Source: Natrinema limicola JCM 13563
GTDB lineage: Archaea > Halobacteriota > Halobacteria > Halobacteriales > Natrialbaceae
Direction: 5' to 3'
DNA: 58,361 bases
Assembly: GCF_000337475.1 (NCBI RefSeq)
Contig: NZ_AOIT01000030.1
Location: 1 to 58,361 of the forward strand
Position numbers and translations under genes: made by a program. The notes below the pieces were generated by a model. The model did no database searches, had not been told where the DNA came from, and saw nothing but the letters and a program-made list of their open reading frames with translations. This document shows, piece by piece, positions 15,765-24,773 of the stretch; positions within the stretch are counted from its first letter, which is position 1; every line of letters begins with the position of its first letter.

Positions 15765-16993
15765 ACGTGGGGCGTGCAGTCGTTCGGCTGCGAGCCGTCA
15801 TCGGGCTTGCACTCGCACAGCTTCGGCGCTCGCCCGGACGGACCGCGTTGACCGTGCTCGCGGTCACGCTGGCGGTACTCTCGGTGACGGTGCTTGCGAG
15901 CCTGGGTGTGGGCGTCGTCGAGAAAGGTGAACAGGGCCTGGACAACGCCGATCGAGATATCTGGGTCTCGCGATCCCCCGTCGATCCAGCAGCCAGCGGA
16001 ACGGAGAACCCAATCGTCGGCGCACACGGCGTCGCGGCCGACCTCACCGCACGAGATGACATCTCCTCTGCCTCTCCGATCGCGATGTACGATGTCTACG
16101 TCGGCTCGAGTCCGTCCGACCTCGAGCGTCGGCCCGCGGTCGGCGTCCCGGAGACCCACGACAGATTTGACTTCCAGGCCGGGCACGGATTCGATCTCAC
16201 AGAGGGGGCTGCTACCACTCCGCCGCCCGACGATCCCCAGCGTCGCGAACTCGTGCTCGATCCGCGGGTCGCCGACGCGCTCGGCGTCGGCGTCGGCGAC
16301 ACGGTCTACATCGGAACGAGCCGACAGACTGCGACAGCAAACGAGTTCACTGTCATCGGCATCTCCGACTACTACTCGCAGTATATGGGCTCGCCGACGC
16401 TGACGGTCCCGCTTGGCGATCTGCAGGCCGTCGCCGGGACGTCGGGTACCGACCGGGCGACGTTCGTCACCGCCGACGTGGCCGACGACGCCGATCACGA
16501 CGCCGTCGCGGCCGATATCGGCGAGCAGTATCCCGAGTACGACGTTCGGACCAGCGACAGCCAGGTACAGTCGATGCTCGGGGAACGCACGGCCGTACTC
16601 GCAAGCGGCGCGACGCTAGTTGGCTTGGCCGTCCTCGGTGGCATCGTCCTGACCGCGAATCTGTTCGCGCTCGTGGCCCACCAGCAACGCGCGGAACTCG
16701 CGGCGTTGCGGGCAGTCGGCCTCTCGCGTGGCCTGCTCGCCGGCACGATCGGCACACAGGGGCTCGTTATCGGCCTGCTCGGTGGCGTCCTTGCCGTCGC
16801 GGCGACGCCACCTGCTGTGATCGGCTTGAACCGGTTCTCGGCGTCGGTGTTCGGGTTCGAGCGTCTCCTGCGGACACCACCCGAAATCTACGCCGGCGGG
16901 TTCGCGCTCGCGCTCGTCGCCGGCACCATCGTCGCGCTCGTCGCCGGCTGGCGGGCCGGCCGCTACGCTCAGATCGATCATCTCGAGGCCTGA
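15761..16993 (+). CDS. FtsX-family ABC permease (second of pair)
   Basis: Second permease of 410 residues with the same layout: N-terminal membrane segment in TALTVLAVTLAVLSVTVLASL, extracytoplasmic domain, three C-terminal segments, and the FtsX coupling motif QQRAELAALRAVGLSRG. The start overlaps the previous stop by 4 bp (ATGA), so all three genes are coupled. Two different permeases plus one ATPase resemble a LolCDE-like heterodimer. The stop codon TGA at 16991-16993 forms the first three bases of repeat copy C. Confidence 0.86.
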   Translation: MNVGRAVVRLRAVIGLALAQLRRSPGRTALTVLAVTLAVLSVTVLASLGVGVVEKGEQGLDNADRDIWVSRSPVDPAASGTENPIVGAHGVAADLTARDDISSASPIAMYDVYVGSSPSDLERRPAVGVPETHDRFDFQAGHGFDLTEGAATTPPPDDPQRRELVLDPRVADALGVGVGDTVYIGTSRQTATANEFTVIGISDYYSQYMGSPTLTVPLGDLQAVAGTSGTDRATFVTADVADDADHDAVAADIGEQYPEYDVRTSDSQVQSMLGERTAVLASGATLVGLAVLGGIVLTANLFALVAHQQRAELAALRAVGLSRGLLAGTIGTQGLVIGLLGGVLAVAATPPAVIGLNRFSASVFGFERLLRTPPEIYAGGFALALVAGTIVALVAGWRAGRYAQIDHLEA

Positions 16994-17076
16994 CACGGTC
17001 TGCTGTAACGATTTACCGGTGCAACCGCAGTGCGGGTTGCGGTTGCACCGGAAATGACCGACAGTAGTCCGTATGA
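16991..17076. repeat. Dispersed palindromic 3'-end repeat, copy C
   Basis: Begins TGACACGGTCTGCTGTAACG, its first triplet being the permease stop codon, and ends GACAGTAGTCCGTATGA. The centre is a perfect 13-bp hairpin: CCGGTGCAACCGC (17016-17028) and GCGGTTGCACCGG (17039-17051). Relative to copy D both stem arms changed together (GCAAC/GTTGC against GGGCC/GTCCC), which suggests the RNA structure is maintained. It is a likely 3'-end signal for the ABC/FtsX operon. Confidence 0.75.
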
Positions 17077-17169
17077 AACCGCGCCTACGGTCGCGTGGCG
17101 ACAGCCGAGCGTGCCTCGAGTTCACCGGAAACGTGGTACTTATCCGCCGGTCGTCCCTACCGTGGCTCC

Positions 17170-20010
17170 ATGACTGACGGGGACGTCGCGGCGTTTACCC
17201 ACCTCGGAGCGACGGTTCGCGGGGCGCTCTCCGAACGCGGCTTCTCGCAGCCGACGGCACCACAGCGGCTTGCGATCCCGCCGCTTGCGGCCGGCGAGAA
17301 CACGCTCGTGATCGCACCCACCGGGAGCGGCAAAACCGAGACGGCGATGTTACCCGTCTTCGATCATCTGGTCGCCGACGACGGCCCGCCCGAGGGCTTC
17401 GGCGCGCTCTATATTACGCCGCTGCGAGCGCTCAACCGCGACATGCGCGAACGTCTCGAGTGGTGGGGCGACTACCTCGATCTCGCTGTCGACGTTCGCC
17501 ACGGCGATACGACCCAGTACCAGCGGGGCAAACAGGCAGAGAACCCGCCGGACGTGCTGATCACGACTCCCGAGACCGTTCAGGCGATGCTTACCGGCGA
17601 GCGCCTGCGCGAAGCCCTGGCGGACGTCTCTCACGTCGTGATCGACGAGGTCCACGAACTCGCCGCCTCGAAACGAGGGGCACAGCTGTCGATCGCCCTC
17701 GAGCGGCTTCGGGACCTCGCGGGCCCGTTCCAGCGGATCGGGCTTTCGGCGACCGTCGGCGACCCTGACGAGGTCGGCCAGTTTCTGACCGGCGGCCGCC
17801 CCTGCGAGATTCGGGCGATCGACGTGGGGAGTAATGTCGACGTAACGGTTCGTGAGCCCGAGATTACCGACGAAGACGAGCGGTTAGCGGGGGAGCTCAT
17901 GACCGAACCCGATACGGCCAGTCACGTCCGGTTGATCCGCGATCTCGTCGCCGACCACGAATCGACGTTGATCTTCGTCAACACCCGCCAGACTGCGGAG
18001 GCGCTCGGCTCGCGATTCAAAGAACTCGAGTTGCCGATCGGCGTCCACCACGGCTCGCTCTCGAAGGAGGCGCGGATCGACGTCGAGGACCGGTTCAAAG
18101 CCGGCGAGCTCGACGGCCTGTTGTGTACGTCCTCGATGGAACTGGGCATCGACGTTGGCCAGGTCGACCACGTGGTCCAGTACAAGAGTCCCCGGCAGGT
18201 CACGCGGCTCCTCCAGCGGATCGGGCGGGCGGGCCACCGCCAAGATGCGGTCTCGAGCGGGACGATCGTCACGACCCGGCCCGACGACACGCTCGAGGCA
18301 CTGGCGATCGCCCGCCGAGCCCGCGACGGCGAGGTCGAACCAGCGGCGATCCACGAGGGGAGTCTGGACGTCGTGGCGAATCAGTTGCCCGCGATCGTCC
18401 AGAGCCGCGGCGATACGCCGGTCGATGAAGCCGTCCAGACCATCACGCGGGCGCATCCGTTTCGGACGGTTCCCGAGGAGACGATTCGCGAGATCGTCTC
18501 CGAGTTGGACCGCAACCGGATCATCTGGTTCGACGAGGGCGAGGACCGCATCGAGACCACCGGCGGCACCTGGCAGTACGTCTACGCTAATCTCTCGATG
18601 ATCCCCGACGAGGAGACCTACGAGGTCCACGACATCGCCTCTGGCGGCCAGATCGGGACCTTAGACGAGCGGTTCGTCGTCAACTTCGCCCAGCCGGGCG
18701 AGGTGTTCATTCAGCGCGGCGAGATGTGGCGGATCGCCGAGATCGACGACGAGGAGGCCCGGGTCAAGGTCAGCCCGATCGAAGACCCCGCCGGCGAGGT
18801 GCCCTCGTGGATCGGCCAGGAGATCCCCGTCCCCGCCGCGGTCGCCGGCGAGGTCGGCGAGCTCCGGGCCGTCGCCGAGCCACAACTTCAGTCGGGAGCC
18901 GACGCCGCCGCGGTCGGCCGCGAACTCGCTCATCGGTACCCGAGCGACGAGTACACGCTCACCGAGGCCTGCACGCAACTCGAGCGCCAGGTCGACGCCG
19001 ACGCGCCGATGCCGACGGCCGATCGGCTCGTTCTCGAGCGCCAAGGGCGGACGATCGTGCTCAACGCGCCCTTCGGCCACATGGCAAACGAGACGCTCGG
19101 CCGGCTGCTCTCCGCACTGTTAGGTCAGCAAGCCGGTTCGTCGGTCGGCCTCGAGACCGATCCCTACCGAATCGAACTCGAGGTGCCGACATCGATCGCG
19201 ACCAGTGACGTACTCGCTGTGTTAGAGGAGACCGCCCCCGACCACGTCGAGGCGATCGTCGAACTCGGGCTCAAACGCTCTGACGCGCTCGCCTTCCGGC
19301 TCGCACAGGTCTCAGCGAAGTTCGGTGCGCTCAAACGCTGGCAGAACAGGGGGTCGGGACGTCTCTCCAACGATCGGTTGCTGGCAGCGCTCGAGGACAC
19401 CCCGATGTACGAGGAGGCGATTCGGGAGGTGTTCCACGAAGATCTGGACGTCGACCGCGCGAGTGCAATACTCGAGCAGATTCAGTCGGGCGCGCTCGCG
19501 GTGGTGACCCACCGTGGGCGTACGCCGGTCGGACAGGGTGGTCGCTCGTCGGGTGGCAAGGAACTGCTCGCACCCGAAAACGCCGATGCAAGCGTCATCG
19601 AGACGGTCAAAGAGCGGATCCGGAACGATCGCGTCATCCTGCTGTGTACCCACTGCACGGAGTGGAAGGTAAAGACGAAGGTCAAGCGAGTCGCCGACCA
19701 GCCCGAATGTCCCGCGTGTGGCTCGACCCGGATCGCGTCGCTGAACCCGTGGGCCGACGAGGTCGTCCAGGCAGTTCGAGCGCAGGAGAAAGACGACGAG
19801 CAACGGAAAATGACCGAACGCGCGTTTCGGGCCGCGAGTCTCGTCCAGAGCCACGGCAAGCAGGCCGTGATCGCGATGGCTGCCCGCGGCGTCGGCCCAC
19901 ACAACGCCGCTCAGATCATCAACAAGCTGCGCGAGGACGAGGCCGAGTTCTACCGCGATATCCTCTCGAAAGAACGGGAGTACGCCCGAACCCAGTCGTT
20001 CTGGGAGTGA
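17170..20010 (+). CDS. lhr: Lhr-type superfamily 2 DNA helicase
   Basis: Large ATP-dependent helicase of 946 residues. RecA1 holds Walker A APTGSGKTE (49-57), motif Ib TTPETVQAML, the DEVH box VIDEVHEL and LSATVGD; RecA2 holds FVNTRQTAE and motif VI QRIGRAGHR. After the Lhr winged-helix core comes a zinc-finger-like LCTHCTEWKVKTK...CPACGSTRI and a C-terminal helix-hairpin-like end (MAARGVGPHNAAQIINKL). Lhr enzymes unwind forked DNA and RNA-DNA hybrids in repair. ATG 17170 was chosen over the frame start 75 bp upstream because that extension carries no domain. The stop is only 4 bp from the convergent lipoprotein gene's stop. Confidence 0.9.
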   Translation: MTDGDVAAFTHLGATVRGALSERGFSQPTAPQRLAIPPLAAGENTLVIAPTGSGKTETAMLPVFDHLVADDGPPEGFGALYITPLRALNRDMRERLEWWGDYLDLAVDVRHGDTTQYQRGKQAENPPDVLITTPETVQAMLTGERLREALADVSHVVIDEVHELAASKRGAQLSIALERLRDLAGPFQRIGLSATVGDPDEVGQFLTGGRPCEIRAIDVGSNVDVTVREPEITDEDERLAGELMTEPDTASHVRLIRDLVADHESTLIFVNTRQTAEALGSRFKELELPIGVHHGSLSKEARIDVEDRFKAGELDGLLCTSSMELGIDVGQVDHVVQYKSPRQVTRLLQRIGRAGHRQDAVSSGTIVTTRPDDTLEALAIARRARDGEVEPAAIHEGSLDVVANQLPAIVQSRGDTPVDEAVQTITRAHPFRTVPEETIREIVSELDRNRIIWFDEGEDRIETTGGTWQYVYANLSMIPDEETYEVHDIASGGQIGTLDERFVVNFAQPGEVFIQRGEMWRIAEIDDEEARVKVSPIEDPAGEVPSWIGQEIPVPAAVAGEVGELRAVAEPQLQSGADAAAVGRELAHRYPSDEYTLTEACTQLERQVDADAPMPTADRLVLERQGRTIVLNAPFGHMANETLGRLLSALLGQQAGSSVGLETDPYRIELEVPTSIATSDVLAVLEETAPDHVEAIVELGLKRSDALAFRLAQVSAKFGALKRWQNRGSGRLSNDRLLAALEDTPMYEEAIREVFHEDLDVDRASAILEQIQSGALAVVTHRGRTPVGQGGRSSGGKELLAPENADASVIETVKERIRNDRVILLCTHCTEWKVKTKVKRVADQPECPACGSTRIASLNPWADEVVQAVRAQEKDDEQRKMTERAFRAASLVQSHGKQAVIAMAARGVGPHNAAQIINKLREDEAEFYRDILSKEREYARTQSFWE

Positions 20011-20014
20011 CCGC

Positions 20015-21202
20015 TCATTGGATGACAAACGAGTCTTCCATCTCCGCGGGCGTGATCACCTCGAGCTCGCCAGCGGACTCTAACTCGTTTAAGTGGCTGA
20101 CCGTCTCACGGAGCACCGACTGGGAACTCCCGTCGAGACGGGTGAAGGTGAGCGACGTGATGCCGCCTAGCTGGGCGGTGAGATCGAGCGCCGTCCGCGC
20201 CTCCTCGGCACTGAGACCGGTCATCCGCGAGCACAGCTGTGGATTCATCGCGGCACCTTGCGATGGGTAGCGCCCGGCGAACGCGAGGCTGTGGTGTTCC
20301 GAGACGGCCTCGAGGACCGCCCCGTTGTACTGACCGACTGGATAGGAGAAGTAGCGTGCACCGTCCTCGTAGCCGTTGTCCTCGAGCCACGCTTTCGCGT
20401 CGCTGACCTCCGTTGCCGGGTCGCGTCCCGAGAGGGTGGTGAGATTCTGGCCGTGCATCGAATGGCTCCCGATCGTCCAGCCGGCGTCGGACAGCTCCGC
20501 GAGCTGGTCAGTACGGAGATGTTCGCCCGTCGCGCTTTCGTCCTCGCGAACCCGACTTGGGACGATAAACGCCACCCCCGGATAGTCGTACTCGTCGAGG
20601 ATCGGAAACGCTCGCGTGTAGGTGGACTCATGGCCGCCATCGAAATGGAGCATGACTTTGCCGACATCCGGTGTGGGGGCAAACCGGAGGTCGTCGACCC
20701 AGACCGATCCCTTGTCGTCGTCGGCAGTCCAGCGGATGATCTGGACCTGGGTAATCGCGCTCAGATCGGGCTCGCCGTCGACGGTGTCGACGCCGAAATT
20801 ATTGTGGACGAGCGGCGTGTCGCTGTGCATTCGCTGCCTGAAGACCATCCGATTCTCGTCCTCGTCGAGCAACTGGATGACCATGTCGGCCTCGTGTTCC
20901 GTGGCCATCGCCATGGTCGGCCGCACGCCCGTGAAATCCCGTGGTTCGTCCAGTTCTCGGACGATCCGGAACTGGTTGTCAGACCCTGACTCGAGCCGTG
21001 CGGACTGCGAGCCGGTGTACGCACGCTCTTGATCGGCCGTGAGCGTACCAAGTGGCACGTCCCACGCGTCCACGTTTTCGAAGTCGTCGAACAGCCGGGC
21101 CGTTGGCTGATCAGAGTCGGGGCTGTCGTCCGATTCTTCGGACGTCGAACAGCCGGCGAGGGCGGCGACGAGAGCGGCGCTGAGATATGTTCGTCGTTTC
21201 AT
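20015..21202 (-). CDS. Polysaccharide deacetylase-like lipoprotein with altered metal motifs
   Basis: Exported protein of 395 residues. MKRRTYLSAALVAALAGC has a twin-arginine-like start and a lipobox (lipidated Cys18). Residues ~36-175 look like a carbohydrate-binding beta-sandwich. The second half is a NodB-like barrel: HFDGG at 186-190 occupies the place of TFDDG, and GSHSMH (245-250) that of SH-x3-H. Thus the metal-binding second Asp is Gly and the two histidines are spaced by two residues, not three. Activity may be lost or changed. A TATA-like AACAATATAC on the minus strand (21231-21240) predicts a leader of about six nucleotides. Confidence 0.75.
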   Translation of the reverse strand: MKRRTYLSAALVAALAGCSTSEESDDSPDSDQPTARLFDDFENVDAWDVPLGTLTADQERAYTGSQSARLESGSDNQFRIVRELDEPRDFTGVRPTMAMATEHEADMVIQLLDEDENRMVFRQRMHSDTPLVHNNFGVDTVDGEPDLSAITQVQIIRWTADDDKGSVWVDDLRFAPTPDVGKVMLHFDGGHESTYTRAFPILDEYDYPGVAFIVPSRVREDESATGEHLRTDQLAELSDAGWTIGSHSMHGQNLTTLSGRDPATEVSDAKAWLEDNGYEDGARYFSYPVGQYNGAVLEAVSEHHSLAFAGRYPSQGAAMNPQLCSRMTGLSAEEARTALDLTAQLGGITSLTFTRLDGSSQSVLRETVSHLNELESAGELEVITPAEMEDSFVIQ

Positions 21203-21565
21203 TGCTGGCGACCGCTTGCGCCACGGTGCGGTATATTGTTATTCTCGGTTGTCAACAGCACGCTATATATCATAGCGTCGGGAAAACCCGGCTCACATCG
21301 CATGCACGCCGAGAACGCATCGACTTCCATGATCGGTCGCCGCTGTTCCACATAGTCCTCGAATACACGGGTTACAGGGCCGCCGTATCGAGTCTCGAGT
21401 TTAGACTGACTGCAGGCAACGTGCCTGCGTCTCGTAACCCTCGCCGTACAGACCTGTAGGTCGGGATTGCTGTGTCCCGTGAACGGCGGTGTGAGCACTC
21501 GAGCGCCTGCCGGCTCGAGTTGCCGATCCGTAACGGCCATACGGGTTGCTCTCGTTGCCCCTGCT
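21203..21565. other. Divergent promoter region; no gene recognised
   Basis: About 360 bp between the divergent lipoprotein and decarboxylase genes. AT-rich blocks at 21231-21242 and 21264-21276 (GCTATATATCATAGC, itself palindromic) are candidate TATA elements for the minus-strand gene. A 133-codon minus-strand frame (21199-21600) crosses both gene starts and resembles nothing, so I do not call it. Two smaller inverted repeats (CAGGCAACGTGCCTG near 21413, GACCTGTAGGTC near 21452) may be regulatory. Confidence 0.5.
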
Positions 21566-22282
21566 ATGAAATTCGCGCCGGGGGCCTGGAAGTACGCCAT
21601 CGTGCCCCTGCTTGCTGCGCCGTTTGCGCTCCTCTATAGCGCCACCGTCGGCCTCGTCGTGTTCGCGCTTGGCGCGGGGACCCTCGCGTTCTTTCGTGAT
21701 CCGGAGCGCACGCCGCCGCCGACCGGTGTCGTTTCGCCGGCTGACGGGACCGTCTCTGTCCTCCGCGAAGAAGGCGATCGGGTCCGACTGGGTGTCTTCA
21801 TGAACGTCTGGCACGTCCACGTCGTTCGCGCGCCGTTCGCGGGCCACGTCACCGACGTCGAACACGTTCCCGGCGCGAACCGGCCCGCGTTCTCGAAAGA
21901 ATCCGATCGGAACGAACGCGTCCACGTCCGTCTGGCGTCGGACTCCTCGAACCTCCCCTCGGAACCTGACGAGACAGCGACGACCGGAGACGACACTACG
22001 ACCGCGGCAGCCGACGGACCGGGCCACGATGCCGCGGTCACACTGATCGCCGGCGCGTTCGCCCGCCGCATCCATCCCTACGCCGACCCCGGTGACGACG
22101 TTGCGCGTGGCGACCGCATCGGCCACATCGCCTTCGGCAGCCGCGTCGATCTGCTCTTTCCGCCGACGGTCGACCGCGAGGACATCGCCGTCGACATCGG
22201 GGACTCGATGACCGCCGGGGAAACCGTCGTGCTCGAGGCGTCGTCCCATCCGACGACTGATCGATCCGGCCACGAACCGTAA
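21566..22282 (+). CDS. asd: Archaetidylserine/phosphatidylserine decarboxylase homolog
   Basis: Pyruvoyl-dependent decarboxylase-like protein of 238 residues, expected to convert archaetidylserine into archaetidylethanolamine at the membrane. Two N-terminal hydrophobic segments (21566-21690) are followed by FFRDPERTPP, VVSPADGTVS, the metal/active-site motif FMNVWHVHVVRAPFAGHV and, near the C-terminus, IAFGSRVDLLFP, where cleavage between Gly and Ser would create the pyruvoyl group. An Asp/Thr-rich insertion lies at about 130-155. ATG 21566 gives the usual short N-terminus. The type without a long mitochondrial-like prefix is common in archaea. Confidence 0.85.
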   Translation: MKFAPGAWKYAIVPLLAAPFALLYSATVGLVVFALGAGTLAFFRDPERTPPPTGVVSPADGTVSVLREEGDRVRLGVFMNVWHVHVVRAPFAGHVTDVEHVPGANRPAFSKESDRNERVHVRLASDSSNLPSEPDETATTGDDTTTAAADGPGHDAAVTLIAGAFARRIHPYADPGDDVARGDRIGHIAFGSRVDLLFPPTVDREDIAVDIGDSMTAGETVVLEASSHPTTDRSGHEP

Positions 22283-22459
22283 CCTTCCCGCTCGATCATC
22301 CGTTCTCGCCCACCCCCACTGCTCTGGCCGAGTCAACCGTTTCAGCGGATAAACGACTCGTTCAGTGCGGCTGATTCCGCTGAATCCGCCGTAACCGATC
22401 GAAACGGTCGCGTCGTATTTGCTGCTGACGGACGAACAAAACGCCATCCACTGATACCG

Positions 22460-22735
22460 ATGGCCAGTCCACCTTCGATCTCCGACCAAGGATCCGCTGG
22501 CTCGAGTTCGACGACCGAATCCCGTGACGACGCCCATGGCGTCCGCAAGCGATCGACACCGGGGCTTGTCACCTCGATCCGTGCGATGGGGTTCTGGACA
22601 GCCATCGCCATGCCGTTTCTCTATTTGCCGCTGCTTGCGACCGGGCTATCGTCTTCGTTCGACGGTATCCTGTTCGTCTGTCTGCTCGTCGGAAACCTCC
22701 TCGCGTTGTACGTCGGCCATCCCCATCACCAGTAG
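22460..22735 (+). CDS. Small two-segment membrane protein
   Basis: Hypothetical protein of 91 residues. The first 35 are polar and Ser-rich; then come two hydrophobic segments, FWTAIAMPFLYLPLLATGL and GILFVCLLVGNLLALYV, and the tail GHPHHQ, which is His-rich and might bind metal. I recognise no family. Codon use and a plausible topology support a real gene. It is followed by the inverted-repeat element at 22775. Confidence 0.55.
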   Translation: MASPPSISDQGSAGSSSTTESRDDAHGVRKRSTPGLVTSIRAMGFWTAIAMPFLYLPLLATGLSSSFDGILFVCLLVGNLLALYVGHPHHQ

Positions 22736-22774
22736 GCCCGCCTCGTATCGATTCGGACAGCAGGTGTCTTCTCG

Positions 22775-22879
22775 TACTACTGGACAGCAGTCAATCCGAA
22801 GCCGGTCGCGACTTCGCGGCCGCCCCCACAGGTGACGGCCGCACGCATGCGACGGCGTCACGCGTTCTGTCCGGCAGTA
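22775..22879. repeat. Inverted-repeat element of a second family (MITE-like)
   Basis: A 105-bp segment bounded by TACTACTGGACAG (22775-22787) and CTGTCCGGCAGTA (22867-22879), 11 of 13 positions complementary. The first 37 bases match the truncated copy at 29854-29890. No reading frame lies inside. It sits between the convergent small membrane protein and DMT transporter genes. It looks like a non-autonomous miniature element. Confidence 0.6.
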
Positions 22880-22984
22880 TCAGCGGTTGCCAGCTTGCTC
22901 GAGTCTCATAACCGGACGGTGCCGAGACGGTCAGCCAACTCGCTGGGTAGCTCCGTCGGCCTCCTATCGAACTCGTGACGTTGG

Positions 22985-23893
22985 TTACAGCCGCCAGGGG
23001 AGTTCCCGCCGGATCGCCCGTCGTTTGACGAGGACGAAGCCGACCGCAATGAGCCCGAAGCCGACCAGCGTCACGGTCTCGATGGCTTCGTCGAGATAGA
23101 GCCAGCCGACGATGGCGGTCACGATCGGAGCCACGTACGAGACCATATTGATCTCGACAGCGCCCAATCGCTCGAGCAGGTCGAAATAGATGAGAAAGCC
23201 GACCGCGCTCGCACCGAGTGCGAGGGCTGCGAGCGCGCCGATCGCCTCCGGGTGGATCCATGTGGCCGGCTCGAGCGGTTCGCCGATCGCCAAGCTCACG
23301 AGATGGAGAACGACTGCGCCCCCGACCATCGACCAGGCCTCCATCGTCTCGATCGGCAGTGCGGTCTCGAGACGGCGGGTGAGGACGCTGCCGAGTGCGA
23401 ACGCTGCGGCCGCACAGAAGACGAGCCCTTTCGACACGGCGTCGGCTGCGAGCAGATTCGACGGGTCCGGCTGGACGATCACCGCGACGCCGGCGAGTCC
23501 GACGAGGACACCGACCACGCCGGCCGGCGAGAGAGCGTCGGTTGGAACGAGTAGCCGCGCGAAGCCAGTACTCAAGACCGGTGAGAGACTCACCAGAATG
23601 GCCGCGGTGGCTGCCGGCGTGCGCTGCTGGCCGACGAACAGGAACGCGTGATAGGCCGCGATCAACAGGACGGCACCGACGGCGACTTGTCCCCACTCGG
23701 CTTGGTCACGAGGCCGCCACGGTTCGACGGCCACCGCTGCATAGCCAAGCATTACGACACCAGCGATATCGTAGCGAAACGCCGCGAACAGAAGCGGCGG
23801 AAAATACGAAAGCCCTGCACTGATCGCGACGAACGCACCGCCCCACAGCGTCGCGAGCGTCACGAACAGCCCGAGATTCCGATACTGGTTCAC
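22985..23893 (-). CDS. DMT superfamily (EamA) transporter
   Basis: Integral membrane protein of 302 residues with ten predicted membrane segments in two EamA repeats. Typical features are LWGGAFVAISAGL after the first segment, FRYDIAGVVML, the tail of repeat one LSPVLSTGFARLL, and in repeat two YVAPIVTAIVGWLYLDE. These proteins export metabolites or amino acids; the substrate is unknown. I chose GTG at 23893 (NQYRNLGLFVTL) because it gives the standard 300-residue length; the frame is open 36 codons further upstream with a polar, Arg-rich sequence unlike the family. Confidence 0.85.
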   Translation of the reverse strand: MNQYRNLGLFVTLATLWGGAFVAISAGLSYFPPLLFAAFRYDIAGVVMLGYAAVAVEPWRPRDQAEWGQVAVGAVLLIAAYHAFLFVGQQRTPAATAAILVSLSPVLSTGFARLLVPTDALSPAGVVGVLVGLAGVAVIVQPDPSNLLAADAVSKGLVFCAAAAFALGSVLTRRLETALPIETMEAWSMVGGAVVLHLVSLAIGEPLEPATWIHPEAIGALAALALGASAVGFLIYFDLLERLGAVEINMVSYVAPIVTAIVGWLYLDEAIETVTLVGFGLIAVGFVLVKRRAIRRELPWRL

Positions 23894-24049
23894 AGCGGCT
23901 CTCTCGGGTGAGCCACCCTTTGCATTTCGATTCGGACTATCCGGACCTGACTCGCGACTCGAGCATGCGACTGTCCGCCAGCGTGCGGTAGAGCGTGCCA
24001 CGACGGCCAGTCACTGACCTTTCGGCGGCGGCAAACCGTGTCTTGCCGC

Positions 24050-24415
24050 TCAGAGCGGCGGTCGTCCCCGGAGTTCGGGCTTGTCCTCCGTCGCCCGGAA
24101 CTGCTCGAGTAAGGGTTTGATATCGTCGAACCCCTCTGCCAGGACGATGTCGCCGCTGCGGAGGTCGTACTCGATGATATCGTAATCCGCGAGCCGCGGC
24201 AGGTGGTTGTGGACGAGGCTGACGTAGACGCGCTGTCGGGTTTCTTTGTCGAGTGTGTGGGCGTTGATGTCCAGTTCCCAGGCTGCGATCTGGTCGACGA
24301 GGTCCTCGAGGTTGGCGGTCCGGTTGTCCGCTAACTCATAGAGGAGAAACCGCCGCTCGGATTCGGCAAGCAGGGTGCAGGCCGCTTCCATCCGACTGGC
24401 GTTCGTCGGGCTCAT
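24050..24415 (-). CDS. DUF7344 domain protein (winged-helix-like)
   Basis: Protein of 121 residues, a distant paralog of the gene at 6700. It has the helix AESERRFLLYELADN, then QRVYVSLVHNHLPRLADYDIIEYDLRSG, the family's L-P-x-L-x-x-x-x-I-x-Y-D hairpin. It probably regulates transcription; target unknown. ATG 24415 is preferred over an in-frame ATG five codons upstream, because the extra MHGRC is unlike the family. It stands alone, 49 bp downstream of the DMT gene's upstream frame limit. Confidence 0.72.
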   Translation of the reverse strand: MSPTNASRMEAACTLLAESERRFLLYELADNRTANLEDLVDQIAAWELDINAHTLDKETRQRVYVSLVHNHLPRLADYDIIEYDLRSGDIVLAEGFDDIKPLLEQFRATEDKPELRGRPPL

Positions 24416-24773
24416 ACACCGACCATGCACCGAGTGGTATTACACCTACTGCCAACACAGATTGGGTCCCACCCGATCGCCGATCGCAACCGAATTCGAG
24501 ACCTGTCGAATGCGGCCGGTTCACTGCCTACTACTGCCAATCTCACCACTCTAGTTAGCGCAGACGACTGTTCACGTCGGGAGTGTCACAACCGATCGGA
24601 GTCACTGACAATCACTGCAGATTGATTCTACGATGGCTCTGCAATCGGTATTCGAGCCGGTTTGGGTGGGACGACTGCCCGTTCCGGAGTCGACTATGGA
24701 TCTCCCGAGACGTACTGTGTCATATGTTATCTCAGACGACATACCTAAGTAGTGGACCGACATACTCGGTTGT
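24416..24773. other. Divergent promoter region; no gene recognised
   Basis: About 360 bp between the divergent DUF7344 and RNase H genes. No supported reading frame. ATGTTATCTCAGACGACATACC near 24725-24745 is the AT-rich spot most likely to hold the RNase H promoter. Confidence 0.45.

Noticed and set aside
21199-21600. 133-codon minus-strand frame between the lipoprotein and decarboxylase genes
   Set aside because: It overlaps both gene starts and the AT-rich promoter blocks and resembles no family.
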